Origin: Albula goreensis
Taxonomy: Eukaryota > Chordata > Actinopteri > Albuliformes > Albulidae
Direction of reading: 5' to 3'
Length of the DNA: 64,000 nt
Assembly: GCA_022829145.1 (NCBI GenBank)
Contig: CM040746.1
Span: forward strand, 32,081,712 to 32,145,711
Under the pieces are notes generated by a model, which ran no database searches, had not been told where the DNA came from, and saw nothing but the letters and a program-made list of their open reading frames with translations. Both the position numbers and the translations under genes were made by a program. Below are positions 43,836 to 57,057 of the stretch, piece by piece. Numbering within the stretch: position 1 is the stretch's first letter; the number at the start of each line of letters is the position of its first letter.

Positions 43836-45079
43836 CAGTTTAAATAGTTAAATAGAAGCACAGCTATGCAGTTTTTTAAAAAACCACACTATGACACAGA
43901 CCTACTCACAAGTGAGTGTGCCCTCTCACATACTACACATGTGCACAAGCACACATACTCACCAAACTTAAACAATGCTATACAGTCACAACAATTTGTA
44001 GATTTGGCATACTTGTTTTACCAACACAAATGCATGTACAAGGGAAGAGTCATTCAATTTCTCATTACTTTTCATTATTTCCATTCACCTTCGATTTATT
44101 TATACAAGAATATTATACAGCAGGCATACACACACACATGCACTCACCTGTTTATGAATCAAAAGTGTTCCAATGTATGTAAACAAGGAATATTTATGGC
44201 AGATTAATAGATTTGGAAAAAAAATTAAAGGTGAAATTCTGCACCCATGCAGAGAAAATTATATGTTTTCAGCTGCCAAGCCGACTAGCTGCGTCTGTGT
44301 ACAAAGTCATAATATCCTTTTTGTTTCCTAGTCTAGCAGTATATGATATGAGGGCTTAAAGTATCCAAAGAATAATTGTGGTTCCAGCTGTCATTTACAC
44401 ATTCTCTGAAACAAACCAAATGATTCATGCTTTCTAACTGCAGTCTGGTGCTGCAGCTTTTTATTTTGGGACAAAAAAATTTACAGACATGAATTCCTCC
44501 TCAAGACATTGAAAAACAATATAAAGTGCATCTCAGATCATACAGCGAGACAGAAAAAAACTGGTAAAGTGATTAGTTGGATGTGTCAATGCTTTATGAG
44601 CCATCCAGTGACTTCCATATTTTGTTTTCTATCATTTAATTGTTTACTTGAAAAAAATGTTTAAAATTATTTGAATTACTGTACATAAAACCTAATATTG
44701 GTCGTGTTGTGTATTGCTTTGACTCTGTACGGAAGCAGTAGCAGCTAGCTTATCCCCGCTTCTATCTTGTTCTGGAGTTTACTTGTGAGTTGGAGAGGGG
44801 GGTCTTGTGACGTGGTTCAGTGAAGTATCACATGTCAAAGGATAACCAAGCTCATGAAATGTCCCTTTAAAAAGATGTAGATGGGGGCACGGGCAAGTTC
44901 CCGTTGAAGCTTTTGATATTTTTCATACGGATCATAATGGAAAGTCATGCATCTCGCCTTTGTCTCCCTGCGTTACCTTAACCGCTCTACCCTTGACCTT
45001 TTCAAGTAGCCACGCAAACTCTGCGGATACTCTTTCCTGAATATTAACAATGGCAATGTGATTTTCTCTGACACCCCCG
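43835..45079. other. Non-coding block
   Basis: AT-rich, then more complex CpG-containing sequence (44860-45075) adjoining the hairpin. No gene seen. Confidence 0.35.
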
Positions 45080-45178
45080 GTGGAGTATCATCAACTCATA
45101 TAACGTCCAGCATGAATCCCTGTCCACATTCATGCTGGACATCATATGAGTTGATGTCCATGTTGCTATTTACTCCAC
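45080..45178. repeat. Near-perfect hairpin (29-bp stem, 10-nt loop)
   Basis: 45089-45117 pairs with 45128-45156 at 27 of 29 positions around the loop ccctgtccac. An outer 8-bp pair (45080-45087 with 45171-45178, gtggagta/tactccac) extends the stem past an asymmetric bulge. It could be a small RNA precursor or a miniature palindromic element. No known family is recognised. Confidence 0.7.
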
Positions 45179-45700
45179 ATGGCACAGATAGTTATTGAAT
45201 CATGCCAAAACACGAGTACAAAGATGAGAAATTCATATACTATGATGCTGTAAAATTACATGGACATGAACTTCCATACATTCAGTATATATGCCTACAT
45301 ATAATAAATATATATAACAAATTTATATTCATAGTACATATATTTATTGTATTTGGCAACACGTATGCATATAAAGAACTTGCACTGTATGGATGTAATG
45401 TTGCACATAGTGCATCAGGCAGTATCAGAGAAAAATTCCTACTCAAAATAAAATACTAAATATGCATATAATTTCATACAACTTTTGCGAAGAAGTAATA
45501 CATAATGGTTCGGATCCCTGGATATGGTCAGATCAAAACTGAAGGGTATAGCTTGCTTTCTCTGGTTGCAGTAAAGGGTGCAGTCTCAAGGTACTGATGA
45601 GCTATGTATGGCAACAGTACTCTCTTTTTCAAGGTAAGATTATATCAGTGCAAGTGGGGTCCGAAGACCTGTGCACTGATTGCAGCCCAAATTGAATTAA
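45179..45700. other. AT-rich block
   Basis: AT-rich single-copy DNA, nothing recognised. Confidence 0.4.
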
Positions 45701-48420
<2,720 letters not shown>

Positions 48421-48700
48421 GGTGTCAGACTCAGCTCCTGGAAAGCCTAATGTATACATTTTTGTCTAAAGGATCATCTAACAATTAGCCAATTTTTTTC
48501 ATGAATGTAAAAAAAGCAAGTCACATCTGTGCCTCAGTGACTAGAAATCTCTTTACAGTAATGTCTTTTGGTGACAAAATGGACAGGATAATACATTAAG
48601 AATATTAATTAATTAACTAATGCCCCGTTTGGTCAGCAGAGCTGAATAGGGGTATGACTCGTGTGTACAAGCCCAGCCAGGAACTGGAGTTTGACACCTC
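48421..48700. mobile_element. Non-autonomous DNA element, copy 3
   Basis: Left end ggtgtcagactcagctcctg. Right end, inverted: gaggtgtcaaactccagttc then CTGG. The element is 280 bp and non-coding. Its end sequence matches the elements at 3673 and 31053. Confidence 0.55.
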
Positions 48701-51145
48701 TCAACTAATGCATGTGACGAGAGCTTCATGGACAGGATCATTACTGCTGGTAGCTCCCATTCAAAAGTACTCATAGCGACCAGTCAGTCACTGGCCCAAG
48801 CGTTCCTGGACCCCCAACACAGCCGCAATCAGTCCTCTGGCCAAGAGGCCAGTCTAATCTCTTCAGTGAGTTTAACAAACATGTACATGAACAAAGAGAC
48901 TTGAAGATAACCCTAGAAAGTAATGACAAAGCAAATACTGCACATAACAAAGTACAGACAGTTTTACAATAACCAAGGGAAATCAGATTTTTTTTTAATA
49001 ACCAGTCTCCACAGTAGTAATTCAGGAAAATCCCCTGAAAAGAATCAATATGAATGAAGGATTGAACATATAAGATCAACATATTTCCTATTATTTTCTG
49101 TATTGCACTTATATAGAAGTCTCTCTCGTTCTCCCTCTCTCTTTATATCTTTGTGAGTGTGTGTACATTTGTTTGTGTTATGTATGGGGGTGCATGCTTG
49201 TGCTTGTGTGGATGTATGTATACATGTGTGTTTGTGTTATCCATGGATGCATGCCTCTGTGTATGTGTGTGTGTGTGTGCGCACATTTGTTATCCATGCA
49301 TGTATGCATGCTTGTGCTTGTGCATGTGTATGTGCTTGTGTTTGCATGCATGTGTGTATGTGTCTGTGCATGCATGGGTGTTTGGCACAGTTATATTCAC
49401 ATGCTGTGTGAAAATGAAGTGTTAGCATTGTATAGGGCTGTTGGTAGTATGGAAGGTAGAGATTCCTTACTTTGATACCTGATGGGTGGTACAAGTTTCC
49501 TTTAGACCTTTCTGGCTGACATCAGTTGATGTCCTTTGAGGCTGAGCAATGCGTCATAGGTTATATTAATTCCTGGCTGCTTATTACTCTTTATTATATA
49601 AACCCGACACTGTGCATCATAGATACACAAAAGACACCTACACAATTCATTAAATTCATTTTCACAAAGTTTCACAATTAAATATTTTTTTGCAAGTTCA
49701 TCACACATCTGCCCACAGTCCTTTGGAAAGAAAGAAAAAAATTGGCAGTAATGTTTTTTCTTCAAAAATTGTAAAGGGTCGTGACTGTCGTCAAGAAGAT
49801 GTAACCCAATGCTTATTGGGCATACTGGAACAACGCTGCGTTTAAAATTCTCTCCTCTATTTTAAGACAAATATGACAAGAAATTGGCACATATATTAGG
49901 AAGATTAAAAACTGAACCTGGCCAAGGTGCTTCAATCAGAGATGTTTCTTTACTTTAAGTTTCAGCTTGACTCTCATGCTCTGATAGTCGCTGGAGTTTA
50001 GCACAGTGTGTTCTCACTCAGATTCATGAAAAACATCAAGTGTAAGTCACTTATAGGTCATTTTACCCACAATTAAAACATTATTTTTTTTTGCTAAAAT
50101 ATAGATGTTATGTTCTTTGACATATTTGCTGAGCAATTATATGTAATTTCAAATAGATGAGCAGTCCGTATTAAATCGGCTGTGAACAGATGGGCTGCAA
50201 GCATCTGTTTAATGTTTATTAACCCTGTCCTTACCACAAAACTGCCTGGTGTGGTCATCGGGTGGGGTTTCCATATCCTGAATGTCTCAAACCTATATTA
50301 ACCATTCTTATCTCTGCATAACAATGTGTATGTACAGCTCCAAGCCTTCATTGATTTGACTAAAGCTTGGTAGTATATTCAATATTTTTTTATTTTTAGA
50401 CCCGTGCAGAAAATGCATTTTTGTAAATTGTACACGGAAGAATAATTTTGTACATAATCATATTTGCTAACTTTTTTGCCTCATCATTTCAATTTATGCT
50501 GCAGAATCTTTAAATAAACTGACAGAACTCTGACAGTCTCTCTGTGTTTGGAACAACCTGATCTTTTTACAAGTGCTGTCATTTGGTCTTGGCCCTGTCA
50601 CTTGACAGAACAGCTGACAGAAGCAAACATGAATGATCATTAGATGTAAAGAAAATTTAGTTTAAATTGTGATGACCTTCTGTAACAGTGAATGGCTTGC
50701 TGCAGCATTGGCTAACCTGTCAGGAAGTCTCATTCCCAGACCTCATTTTTTGTGTTGGCTCTCATCTCTCAGGGTCCTCTCTGCCCACCGATTACCAGGG
50801 CGCACCCCATCTCAGCCCAGGACACACACTGCAGACAAGAGCTGACAGGAATTTCCTGAAGTGCTTTGCTTTTACTCTAACGTTTTTACTCTGATATAAT
50901 TGCAAATGATCAACAGCCTCGCTTTTCTTAGAAGCGCAAGACCAGCACTTTCAAGCTGCTGGTTCAGTCACTCTGACACAGTGACATTTATTTGTTTTGA
51001 CAGCCAAAGCCCCCTTACGATCAGCCCCGAATCATTGTCAGCCTTCGTGCACATTTAGTGGACGATTCTTTTGTTAAGCATTTGGACTGATGTTTAATTT
51101 TTTTATCGCACACTGATTTAATTTGGTGTTACTTTTGTTTGTCTA
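48701..51145. other. Non-coding block downstream of tent5d
   Basis: A TG-rich tract with ATGCATG motifs (49155-49375), then AT-rich single-copy DNA. The last ~1 kb may contain the tent5d 3' UTR, but its extent cannot be seen. Confidence 0.35.
50505..50530 (+). promoter_or_regulatory. Plus-strand AATAAA with GT-rich downstream sequence
   Basis: CTTTAAATAAACTG is followed within 40 nt by a tctctctgtgtttgg stretch, as at a poly(A) site. The preceding AT-rich 200 bp (50330-50510) resembles a 3' UTR end. No plus-strand coding exon is visible upstream, so this could be chance. Confidence 0.15.
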
Positions 51146-51151
51146 TTTATT
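51146..51151 (-). promoter_or_regulatory. Possible tent5d polyadenylation signal AATAAA
   Basis: The first AATAAA on the minus strand after the stop codon lies about 90 nt downstream. Further ones occur at 50987-50992 and 50214-50219. Family 3' UTRs are often longer than 90 nt, so the distal sites may be preferred. Confidence 0.3.
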
Positions 51152-51241
51152 CAATTCTTTTTAAAATAGTGGCTGTTTTTGTCACAGAACTGCATTGTTA
51201 ATCCTGGCAGTGGTCTCCTGCTCACACCCCCTGTCCCTGTA

Positions 51242-54163
51242 CTACACCAGGCCAGTCTGCATGTGAATATGAAGAGGGTAAGGCTGGTAAAAGAGTGGAG
51301 GCTGGCCATGGGCGATGTAGTAGTTGTTGAAGCTGTGGTCGGTCATGTAGGGAGCTGGCTGATAGTAGCAGGTGACGTTGGTGGTGTTGGGGATGATGTT
51401 TTGCTCTCCCAGCACCTTGAGGGCCAGGACGGTGATCATGTTGAGAGTCTGGCGGCGCTCATGGCCCATCAGGCACACCGTACTCTCATTGACGACCCTC
51501 CTGAGGGTCATCAGGTAGTCATACTTGCTCTTCTCCTCGCCGATGAAGTGGTTGCGCAGGTAGGACTCGATCTTGCGCTGCTGCTCGTTGACGTCGGGGA
51601 AGTCGATGAAGAAGCGTGAGCACATGTAACGCTCCAGAGTCTTTATCTCTGTCTCGCTGGCCGGCTTGAACTCCCGCACCAGCAGGTTGCTGTACTTCAG
51701 CAGGCCGCCCCCTCTGATCTCCTCTGGGTTGCGTGTGGCAATCAGCCGGTACCGCAGGTGGTCCATAGCCTGCTCAAAGTCTCCGTACATGCTCTCTGCC
51801 ACCACTGTGATGGACGGCAGATCTATACTCGGCGATGTAGCCTCTTTTTCCTCATCGTGTGATGCTGCTTCCTCTTGTAGCTTCTTACACACTTCTGTAG
51901 CCTCTGGAACCTGGATATCAGTCTCCAGTATCTGCACATCCGGTTCTGATACCTGGACACCAGACTCCCTTAAATGGACATCTGGTTGTGTGACCTGGTT
52001 ATCAGATTTGAGTTCATCGACATCAGGCTCTGCTACCTGGATGCCAGATTCCTGAGCCTGAATATCGGCTTCAGGTGCTTGGAAATCTGACTCCAGTAGA
52101 TGGACATCAGGTTGTGGTAGCTGGACATCAGACTCCTGTGGCTGGGCATCAGGTTCTGGTGTACTGCTAGTTTGAGCCTGAGATGCTAGTTCAGGTGCAG
52201 GTAGTTCAGGTAGCTCTGGTCCCTGACAAGAAACTTCTGCTACAGGATCAATAGGTCCAGGTGCCTGAGCAGCAGTTTCTAACACTGGAGCTGTAGACTC
52301 TGGAAACTTGGTGATGTTGTCTGGTTCCTGGGCCATGGATTCTGGTACCAGTGAAGTAAGTTCTGATACCTGATCAGCAGGCTCTGCTATCTTTACAGCA
52401 GGCTCCAGAGCCTGAGGAGAGGGGGGCAGTATTTCCACTGTGGGAATCTGGCTGCATTGATCCTTGTCACTGAGTTGTGGGACCTCGGCTTCTGCACTCT
52501 GGGCTGTTGCCTCAAGGATTGGACTTGGTGACTCGCAAGACAGGCGTTGTGAGGATGAGGCCTGTGTTTGTGAATCTGTGCTGCTGCCAGGGAGTTCAAC
52601 AATGTCGGTTGTGGTTTGAATGTTTGAAAGTTTGTCCTGCCTGTCTTCTTGCTGTGGTGTGCTGGTTGGGGGTTCGCTGTGGTTTGTGTTAGAGCCTGAT
52701 ACTTCAACTACCATTGGTACTGATTCATCGGAGGCTGTTTTGGCATTTTCCAATCGCTGACTGATGACAGATGGCTCCTCTGGGGAGATCGTTTTTATGG
52801 GGGGCGGTACCACACTGGTTACTTTCTTTGACATTTTTCTTGGGGGTTTTGGAGAAGAATGCTTAAGCACAACCATTTGTGAGTTTTTGTAGATTTTCTT
52901 AGCAGGGGGTGGCAATGGATACTCTGTGTCCTGTGTGTCCAGAGAATGGCACGTACAGGACTGGTAAGGTGATACACACAGCACCTTAAGGGAAACTTGC
53001 CCTTCATTTGTTGTTTTCTCAAGCGGGGGCATTGAGTCAGTATTTATATCTGTTGTCTCTATGTTCACAGAATTTTCCACATTAACTTCAGTTACTGCAT
53101 TCATTGAAGTTTTCACCTCTAGAGACATCTCGTCTTGTGTGGGTGCTTCAAAGTCTCCTTTCGAAGTCTCCTCTTCCTTCTCTACAATGGATGCTGTTTC
53201 CTCTCCCCCTGCTTCTGTTGGTTTTACCTCTTGCTCCATCTCCTCCCATGCCTCTGGCTCCAGGGCTGGCGCTGTAGTGCTTGTTTCTGTTGCCTCCTCC
53301 ACCTCTGTCATTTCCTCCATGTCCACTGTCTCTGTGACAGGTTCTTCGGTCAGACATGATGGCTCTTCCTCCCTCATCTCCACCCCTTTGCAAGGGCTGT
53401 CACTGGAGCCTGTTGTGACCTCTGGGCTGCCTGGCAGGTCTTCATCTTGACTCTGAGGTTTATCCAGCTCCTGGGAGGTTGAGGGCACCTCTGCTGGAGC
53501 TACCTGTGGCTGGCTGGTGCTCTGGCCCTGAGGAGAAGCCTTCTCCTCTGGCCTCTCGCGCCGCAGCCCCTGCCTCCTCTCAGCCTCCAGGTAAGACTCC
53601 AGCATGCGGTCCAGAATGATCTGGAAAGAGTCCACGCTGAACTCAAACTGCCGGCGCAGGGAGTTGACGAACTTGAGCTCCACATTCTTGCCGCTGTTAT
53701 TGGACAGGGAGATGAGGCTCCAGCGGTCATGTTCGGTGAAGACCTTCACCATCTTCTGAACGTAGGCCTCCTTCATGGTCAGGGCGGTGATCTTGTCCTT
53801 GTTGACTCCGCTGGGCAGGAAGTCCAGGAGGCAGCGCAGTACCACCTCCTTGATGATCTGGAAGTCCTCCTGTTTGGGCAGCTCCACCCCAAAGATAATG
53901 TCCAGGTCCTTGTAGCTGGTGCCATTCTCCTTGACCAGCACATGGCTCGCGGTGGAGCCATTGAGACGCACGTCCCGCACCTTGATCTCCTTCTCCCTCA
54001 GTTTGTCCCTCACCATGTGGATGATGTCCTTGGGCTTCACCTCCAAAGTGGGGAAGTTGCCCCGCCCATGAATGGGGATGACCTCTGTAAGGACCTGGTC
54101 CAAGGTCTGGACCTGCTCCTGGGTCAGGCTGTGGAACCGGCGGTCAGTGCTGAGCTCTGTCAT
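51242..54163 (-). CDS. tent5d: TENT5D-type non-canonical poly(A) polymerase with a giant internal insertion
   Basis: Seen: a 973-residue open frame. Residues 10-190 carry the TENT5 nucleotidyltransferase core: IPIHGRGNFPTLE (29-41), the LNGS turn (67-70), the catalytic pair D86/D88 in YKDLDIIFGVELP, and a third acidic residue E162 in NVELKFV. Residues 786-973 carry the remaining conserved part: VAESMYGDF, NPEEIRGGGLLKY, ERYMCSRFFIDFPD, VNESTVCLMGHERRQTLN and CYYQPAPY. Family knowledge: TENT5 (FAM46) proteins add poly(A) to mRNAs, and mammalian TENT5D is testis-biased and needed for sperm production. The D assignment rests on remembered D-like wording (EVKPKDIIH, IFGVELP, VVAESMYGDF, NHFIGE, LKVLGE). 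Odd: residues 196-785 replace a linker of about 15-20 residues, against a usual family length near 390. Start: ATG at 54163 lies 17 nt inside the exon, and joining to the candidate 5' exon gives an in-frame TAG upstream with no intervening ATG. All catalytic residues are present, so activity is likely. The paralogue letter is less certain than the family. Confidence 0.95.
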   Translation of the reverse strand: MTELSTDRRFHSLTQEQVQTLDQVLTEVIPIHGRGNFPTLEVKPKDIIHMVRDKLREKEIKVRDVRLNGSTASHVLVKENGTSYKDLDIIFGVELPKQEDFQIIKEVVLRCLLDFLPSGVNKDKITALTMKEAYVQKMVKVFTEHDRWSLISLSNNSGKNVELKFVNSLRRQFEFSVDSFQIILDRMLESYLEAERRQGLRRERPEEKASPQGQSTSQPQVAPAEVPSTSQELDKPQSQDEDLPGSPEVTTGSSDSPCKGVEMREEEPSCLTEEPVTETVDMEEMTEVEEATETSTTAPALEPEAWEEMEQEVKPTEAGGEETASIVEKEEETSKGDFEAPTQDEMSLEVKTSMNAVTEVNVENSVNIETTDINTDSMPPLEKTTNEGQVSLKVLCVSPYQSCTCHSLDTQDTEYPLPPPAKKIYKNSQMVVLKHSSPKPPRKMSKKVTSVVPPPIKTISPEEPSVISQRLENAKTASDESVPMVVEVSGSNTNHSEPPTSTPQQEDRQDKLSNIQTTTDIVELPGSSTDSQTQASSSQRLSCESPSPILEATAQSAEAEVPQLSDKDQCSQIPTVEILPPSPQALEPAVKIAEPADQVSELTSLVPESMAQEPDNITKFPESTAPVLETAAQAPGPIDPVAEVSCQGPELPELPAPELASQAQTSSTPEPDAQPQESDVQLPQPDVHLLESDFQAPEADIQAQESGIQVAEPDVDELKSDNQVTQPDVHLRESGVQVSEPDVQILETDIQVPEATEVCKKLQEEAASHDEEKEATSPSIDLPSITVVAESMYGDFEQAMDHLRYRLIATRNPEEIRGGGLLKYSNLLVREFKPASETEIKTLERYMCSRFFIDFPDVNEQQRKIESYLRNHFIGEEKSKYDYLMTLRRVVNESTVCLMGHERRQTLNMITVLALKVLGEQNIIPNTTNVTCYYQPAPYMTDHSFNNYYIAHGQPPLFYQPYPLHIHMQTGLV
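51809..53578 (-). other. tent5d: In-frame insertion of about 590 residues within TENT5D (residues 196-785)
   Basis: Seen: 1,770 bp of uninterrupted frame between LDRMLESY and ITVVAESMYGDF. Very few aromatic residues occur. In order: a charged start (196-215); an acidic Glu/Thr/Ser/Val-rich stretch (about 240-345); a Cys trio (C396, C403, C405); a Pro/Lys-rich basic island (418-458); a Ser/Thr/Gln-rich stretch (460-580); heptapeptide repeats (585-757); and a short acidic exit (762-772). No globular domain is recognised. Inference: it is an intrinsically disordered tether joining the two parts of the enzyme. An intron is unlikely because no stop occurs in 590 codons and the repeats are in phase with the frame. 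The one splice-like pair noticed, CAG/GTAGCT near 53503 with CACAG near 51797, would shift the frame. Confidence 0.85.
51893..52411 (-). repeat. Coding 21-bp minisatellite: about 24 heptapeptide repeats
   Basis: Residues 674-757 (51893-52144) divide into twelve consecutive heptads of the form Q-[VAL]-x-[EQ]-x-D-[VI], for example QAPEADI, QVAEPDV, QVTQPDV, QVSEPDV and QILETDI. Residues 585-673 (52145-52411) continue the seven-residue phase in degenerate form, such as IAEPADQ, VPESMAQ, FPESTAP and VLETAAQ, with a small phase slip near 662-671. Hydrophobic residues are spaced 2/5 rather than 3/4 and Pro is frequent, so a coiled coil is unlikely. An extended, acidic array is more probable. The 21-bp period keeps the frame, so copy number could vary between alleles without breaking the gene. 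Confidence 0.8.
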
Positions 54164-54180
54164 TTCACCGCTTTCTGTGT

Positions 54181-54204
54181 CTGTAAAGAGGGAGAGAGGA
54201 AAAG
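54181..54204 (-). promoter_or_regulatory. tent5d: Splice acceptor of the tent5d coding exon
   Basis: On the minus strand a pyrimidine tract (ttttcctctctccctctttacag) leads to AG at 54182-54181, and the exon begins at 54180. Only 17 nt of 5' UTR then precede the ATG. The open frame runs on upstream into the intron, which would add a spurious N-terminal extension if this acceptor were ignored. Confidence 0.8.
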
Positions 54205-54851
54205 AAAGCATTGCTTTTGAGAATTTTTTTTTTTTAGAAAACTCTTGCAAACCAAATGTGAACAAGCCTTGGGAATCGATGCCACTTTAAATATACATTT
54301 TAAATAAACCAGACTTTAAAATGTATGTAACCATCCTGGCTTCTAAGAAGTACCACATATCATAGCTGCTATGATTCAATTATTGCTGCCTTGCCATCCT
54401 TACCCCTCAACAGTACATGGGGACTGGGGTGGGGAGGGGGGGTTCAGTAAGCGCTACTGCTGTTGCTAAGTAGCTCTTAATTGTAGGGGGAAAGGCTTTC
54501 CATTGTGCAAATAAAAACAGCTCCTTATTTGTTTTGTGAAGTGAAGCAGGAGTCCGATCCACTTTTCCCCAGCAACAGGTCTGCACTGTTAAACCACCAC
54601 AGGACCATCTACCCAATCAGCCTGTTTCTTCCATGGCAAAGAAAGAAGTCACACTTGTATTGGTTCACAGCTGAGAATTTAAATTCTTTGGAATGAAATA
54701 CAGAGAAAATATTTACATGCAATTTACATTTATTCAAAGTACACAAAGTAAAAAAATATACTGATTGTAAGTATGTATTTGTGCTGTATAGGTGGGAGAA
54801 TGAGGCTTCATGACTCACCAAATGGGTGGAGCTATGACATGCCACAAAAAC

Positions 54852-54925
54852 CTGACTGAGTTAAGCCAATCGTTGTGTGTTTTGCTCTGAAGAGCAAAAC
54901 TCTGTCATTGGTTCAAAGCAGTCAG
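54852..54925. repeat. 74-bp imperfect palindrome with paired CCAAT motifs
   Basis: A perfect 10-bp stem gttttgctct/agagcaaaac (54879-54888 with 54891-54900) is nested in longer arms: ctgactg...ccaat on the left and attgg...cagtcag on the right. It lies in the tent5d intron about 0.7 kb upstream of the coding exon. Confidence 0.65.
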
Positions 54926-56667
54926 AGACAGACGACGTCGTCTCCCCTACACAACCCATCCTGTTATTGTGGTTATGAGTGAGCAAGAGTCATGTTCTGT
55001 CACTAATTATTTCAGCTGTTCCTTTTTTTTTTTTTTTTAGTGATTAATATTTTGCTCAGGGTGTGTTAGTGATGCTCTTTTTCAGCGTAGAAAGCTGCAC
55101 CGGCGTCAGATCTGAGCCTGTGAAAGCCACAGTGGCACTTATCAGGACCGCAGAGAGTCGTGAAGAAAGAGCATAATGGGAGATCCAGGATGTGAATGAG
55201 AGCCAGGACAGGGCTTTATCACAGATACATCACAGCGGCACTCATACTGTCGTTAGCAATGTGTGCCATTCACTCCGTGTGTGTGAGTATCTAATGTGAC
55301 ATCCACAATCAATTCTTTTATCTCAAAACAAAATATTTAAGAGGAAAATTTAAGAAAAAAAGTTACCGGGCTGTCACAAAACCAGGGGGTGGCTGAGTGT
55401 GGGGGGCACAGACGAAATGAGAAAGTAGAGTTTAAAGCCCTCTGGTGAGTCGGAAACGAACACTGCAGTTAATCAAACATTAAAAGCGCTCAATAAATGC
55501 CACATTTTCCATACAGACCCATAAGCAGCCTTCTCTCGGCATCGGACCACTTTAAAAAGAACACATTATTCCACAGAATTCACGGACATAAGCTCTCAGA
55601 CTATGAGCTGTCACGAATTTCACAGTTTTGTCGACAAGATTGCTAATATGCTACTGTTATTGCTTTTCCCTTCCAGGAAGACGAGGAAAGAAAAAGCCAT
55701 GCCCAGAAAGGGAGACAAATTATGAATTATGTCACACAGTAGAGCCTTTTTTAAGTGGTGGAGAGGAAATATGTCCATTCTGTTGTCTGACTGATAATTG
55801 TATTTTCTTAAGGCCATGAAACAGTTAGATTTAGCAGAAGTCATAAGACTGGATTATAAGAATGATATAAAACAAATCTATATGCATACCTGAGTGTGTC
55901 AGTCAGTCCATCAGAAACATTAAAGTTGTTAATATTCACAATACACCAAAGTAGCAGTACGCAGATTTTACTCAGGAAATACAGATTCACACATTACAAT
56001 TTGTCATTAAACTTGTGGCCTCTTGTACAGACAACAGCCTTGTTGTGGGATAAATTCAATCAACTTAAGCAAGGTCTGAGGTGCAAGCCATTAAGGTGTA
56101 GGCTTGAGGATTACCCATAGTCAATTCCCTACACTGTTTTGAATTTCAAATATCAGCATCTTTTAGATTTTTTTTCTTGAAGTTGCAGTGAATGAGACCC
56201 CCTGTTTCTGAAGAGAAGACTGAGAATATGATATATTTATTCCTTAAAATGAACTCTACAACATAGAATTAGAAGTCAATGAAAAAAAAAGAATGAAAGT
56301 AAAAGGCCATCCCAAAACAGCTCGTATTGATTCTCTTTCCCCGGAACAAACAGGGTTAAGATGAATGACTCATTGCTAGCTCAAGGCATTAATCAGCCGA
56401 GTCATTGATGAAAAAAAAAATATATATATAGCAAGAGAGGGAGGGAAGGAGAGAGACTGGGACATTATGGGGTGGCTATATTTATTATAATTAGATAAAC
56501 ATAATCCTTCCTCTGTAAAGAAAAGTTTTCTCACTGCAGTTTTCTCTCTCTTTCCAAGAGCCATGCAATGCACATGGCCATGCACTCATGCACTTTTGTT
56601 GACAAGATGATACTTTAGACAGACAGAAGCTGTATCCATGACAATACTGCTAATCTGTCTATTTAGG

Positions 56668-56688
56668 TTTTTTTTTTTTTTTTTTTTT
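56668..56688. repeat. Poly(T) tract
   Basis: About 21 T in a row inside the tent5d intron. Confidence 0.9.
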
Positions 56689-57015
56689 ACTTGGGATGGT
56701 GGTGAATGGTTGGACACTCCTGCCAGGGCAGTGAGTCAGAAGACCCAGGTCTGCTTTCTGACTAGGTGCTTAGTTCCCTTGGCTGCAAATCCATTATGGC
56801 ATGCATTCATTTTTACCAAGAAAAGGATGGAGAAAATAGAAAAAATTGTCCCCATTATCTCATTGTGCAGCATGATGAAGTCGCCCGAAACCTGGCTTCT
56901 GCTACTCTCCTGACCCAAACTGTCACAAACATCTGCAGCATGAAAGGCCTGGATTACCGAGACAGCACTTCTCTGGAGCTTTTTGGGAAATAAAAAAGGA
57001 AATAAAGGGTTTGTC

Positions 57016-57025
57016 TCTCGCTCTC

Positions 57026-57056
<31 letters not shown>

Positions 57057-57057
57057 G
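57016..57057. repeat. (CT)n microsatellite
   Basis: About 20 CT units with two CTCG interruptions, inside the tent5d intron. Confidence 0.95.

Noticed and set aside
51797-53503. The TENT5D insert as a retained intron
   Set aside because: A weak donor near 53503 and an acceptor-like CACAG near 51797 exist, but joining them shifts the frame. The 590 codons between are open and carry in-phase repeats.
51179-54220. Several plus-strand open frames opposite tent5d (51179-51619, 51666-52055, 53061-53450, 53729-54220)
   Set aside because: Shadows of the real coding strand caused by its codon bias. No independent features.
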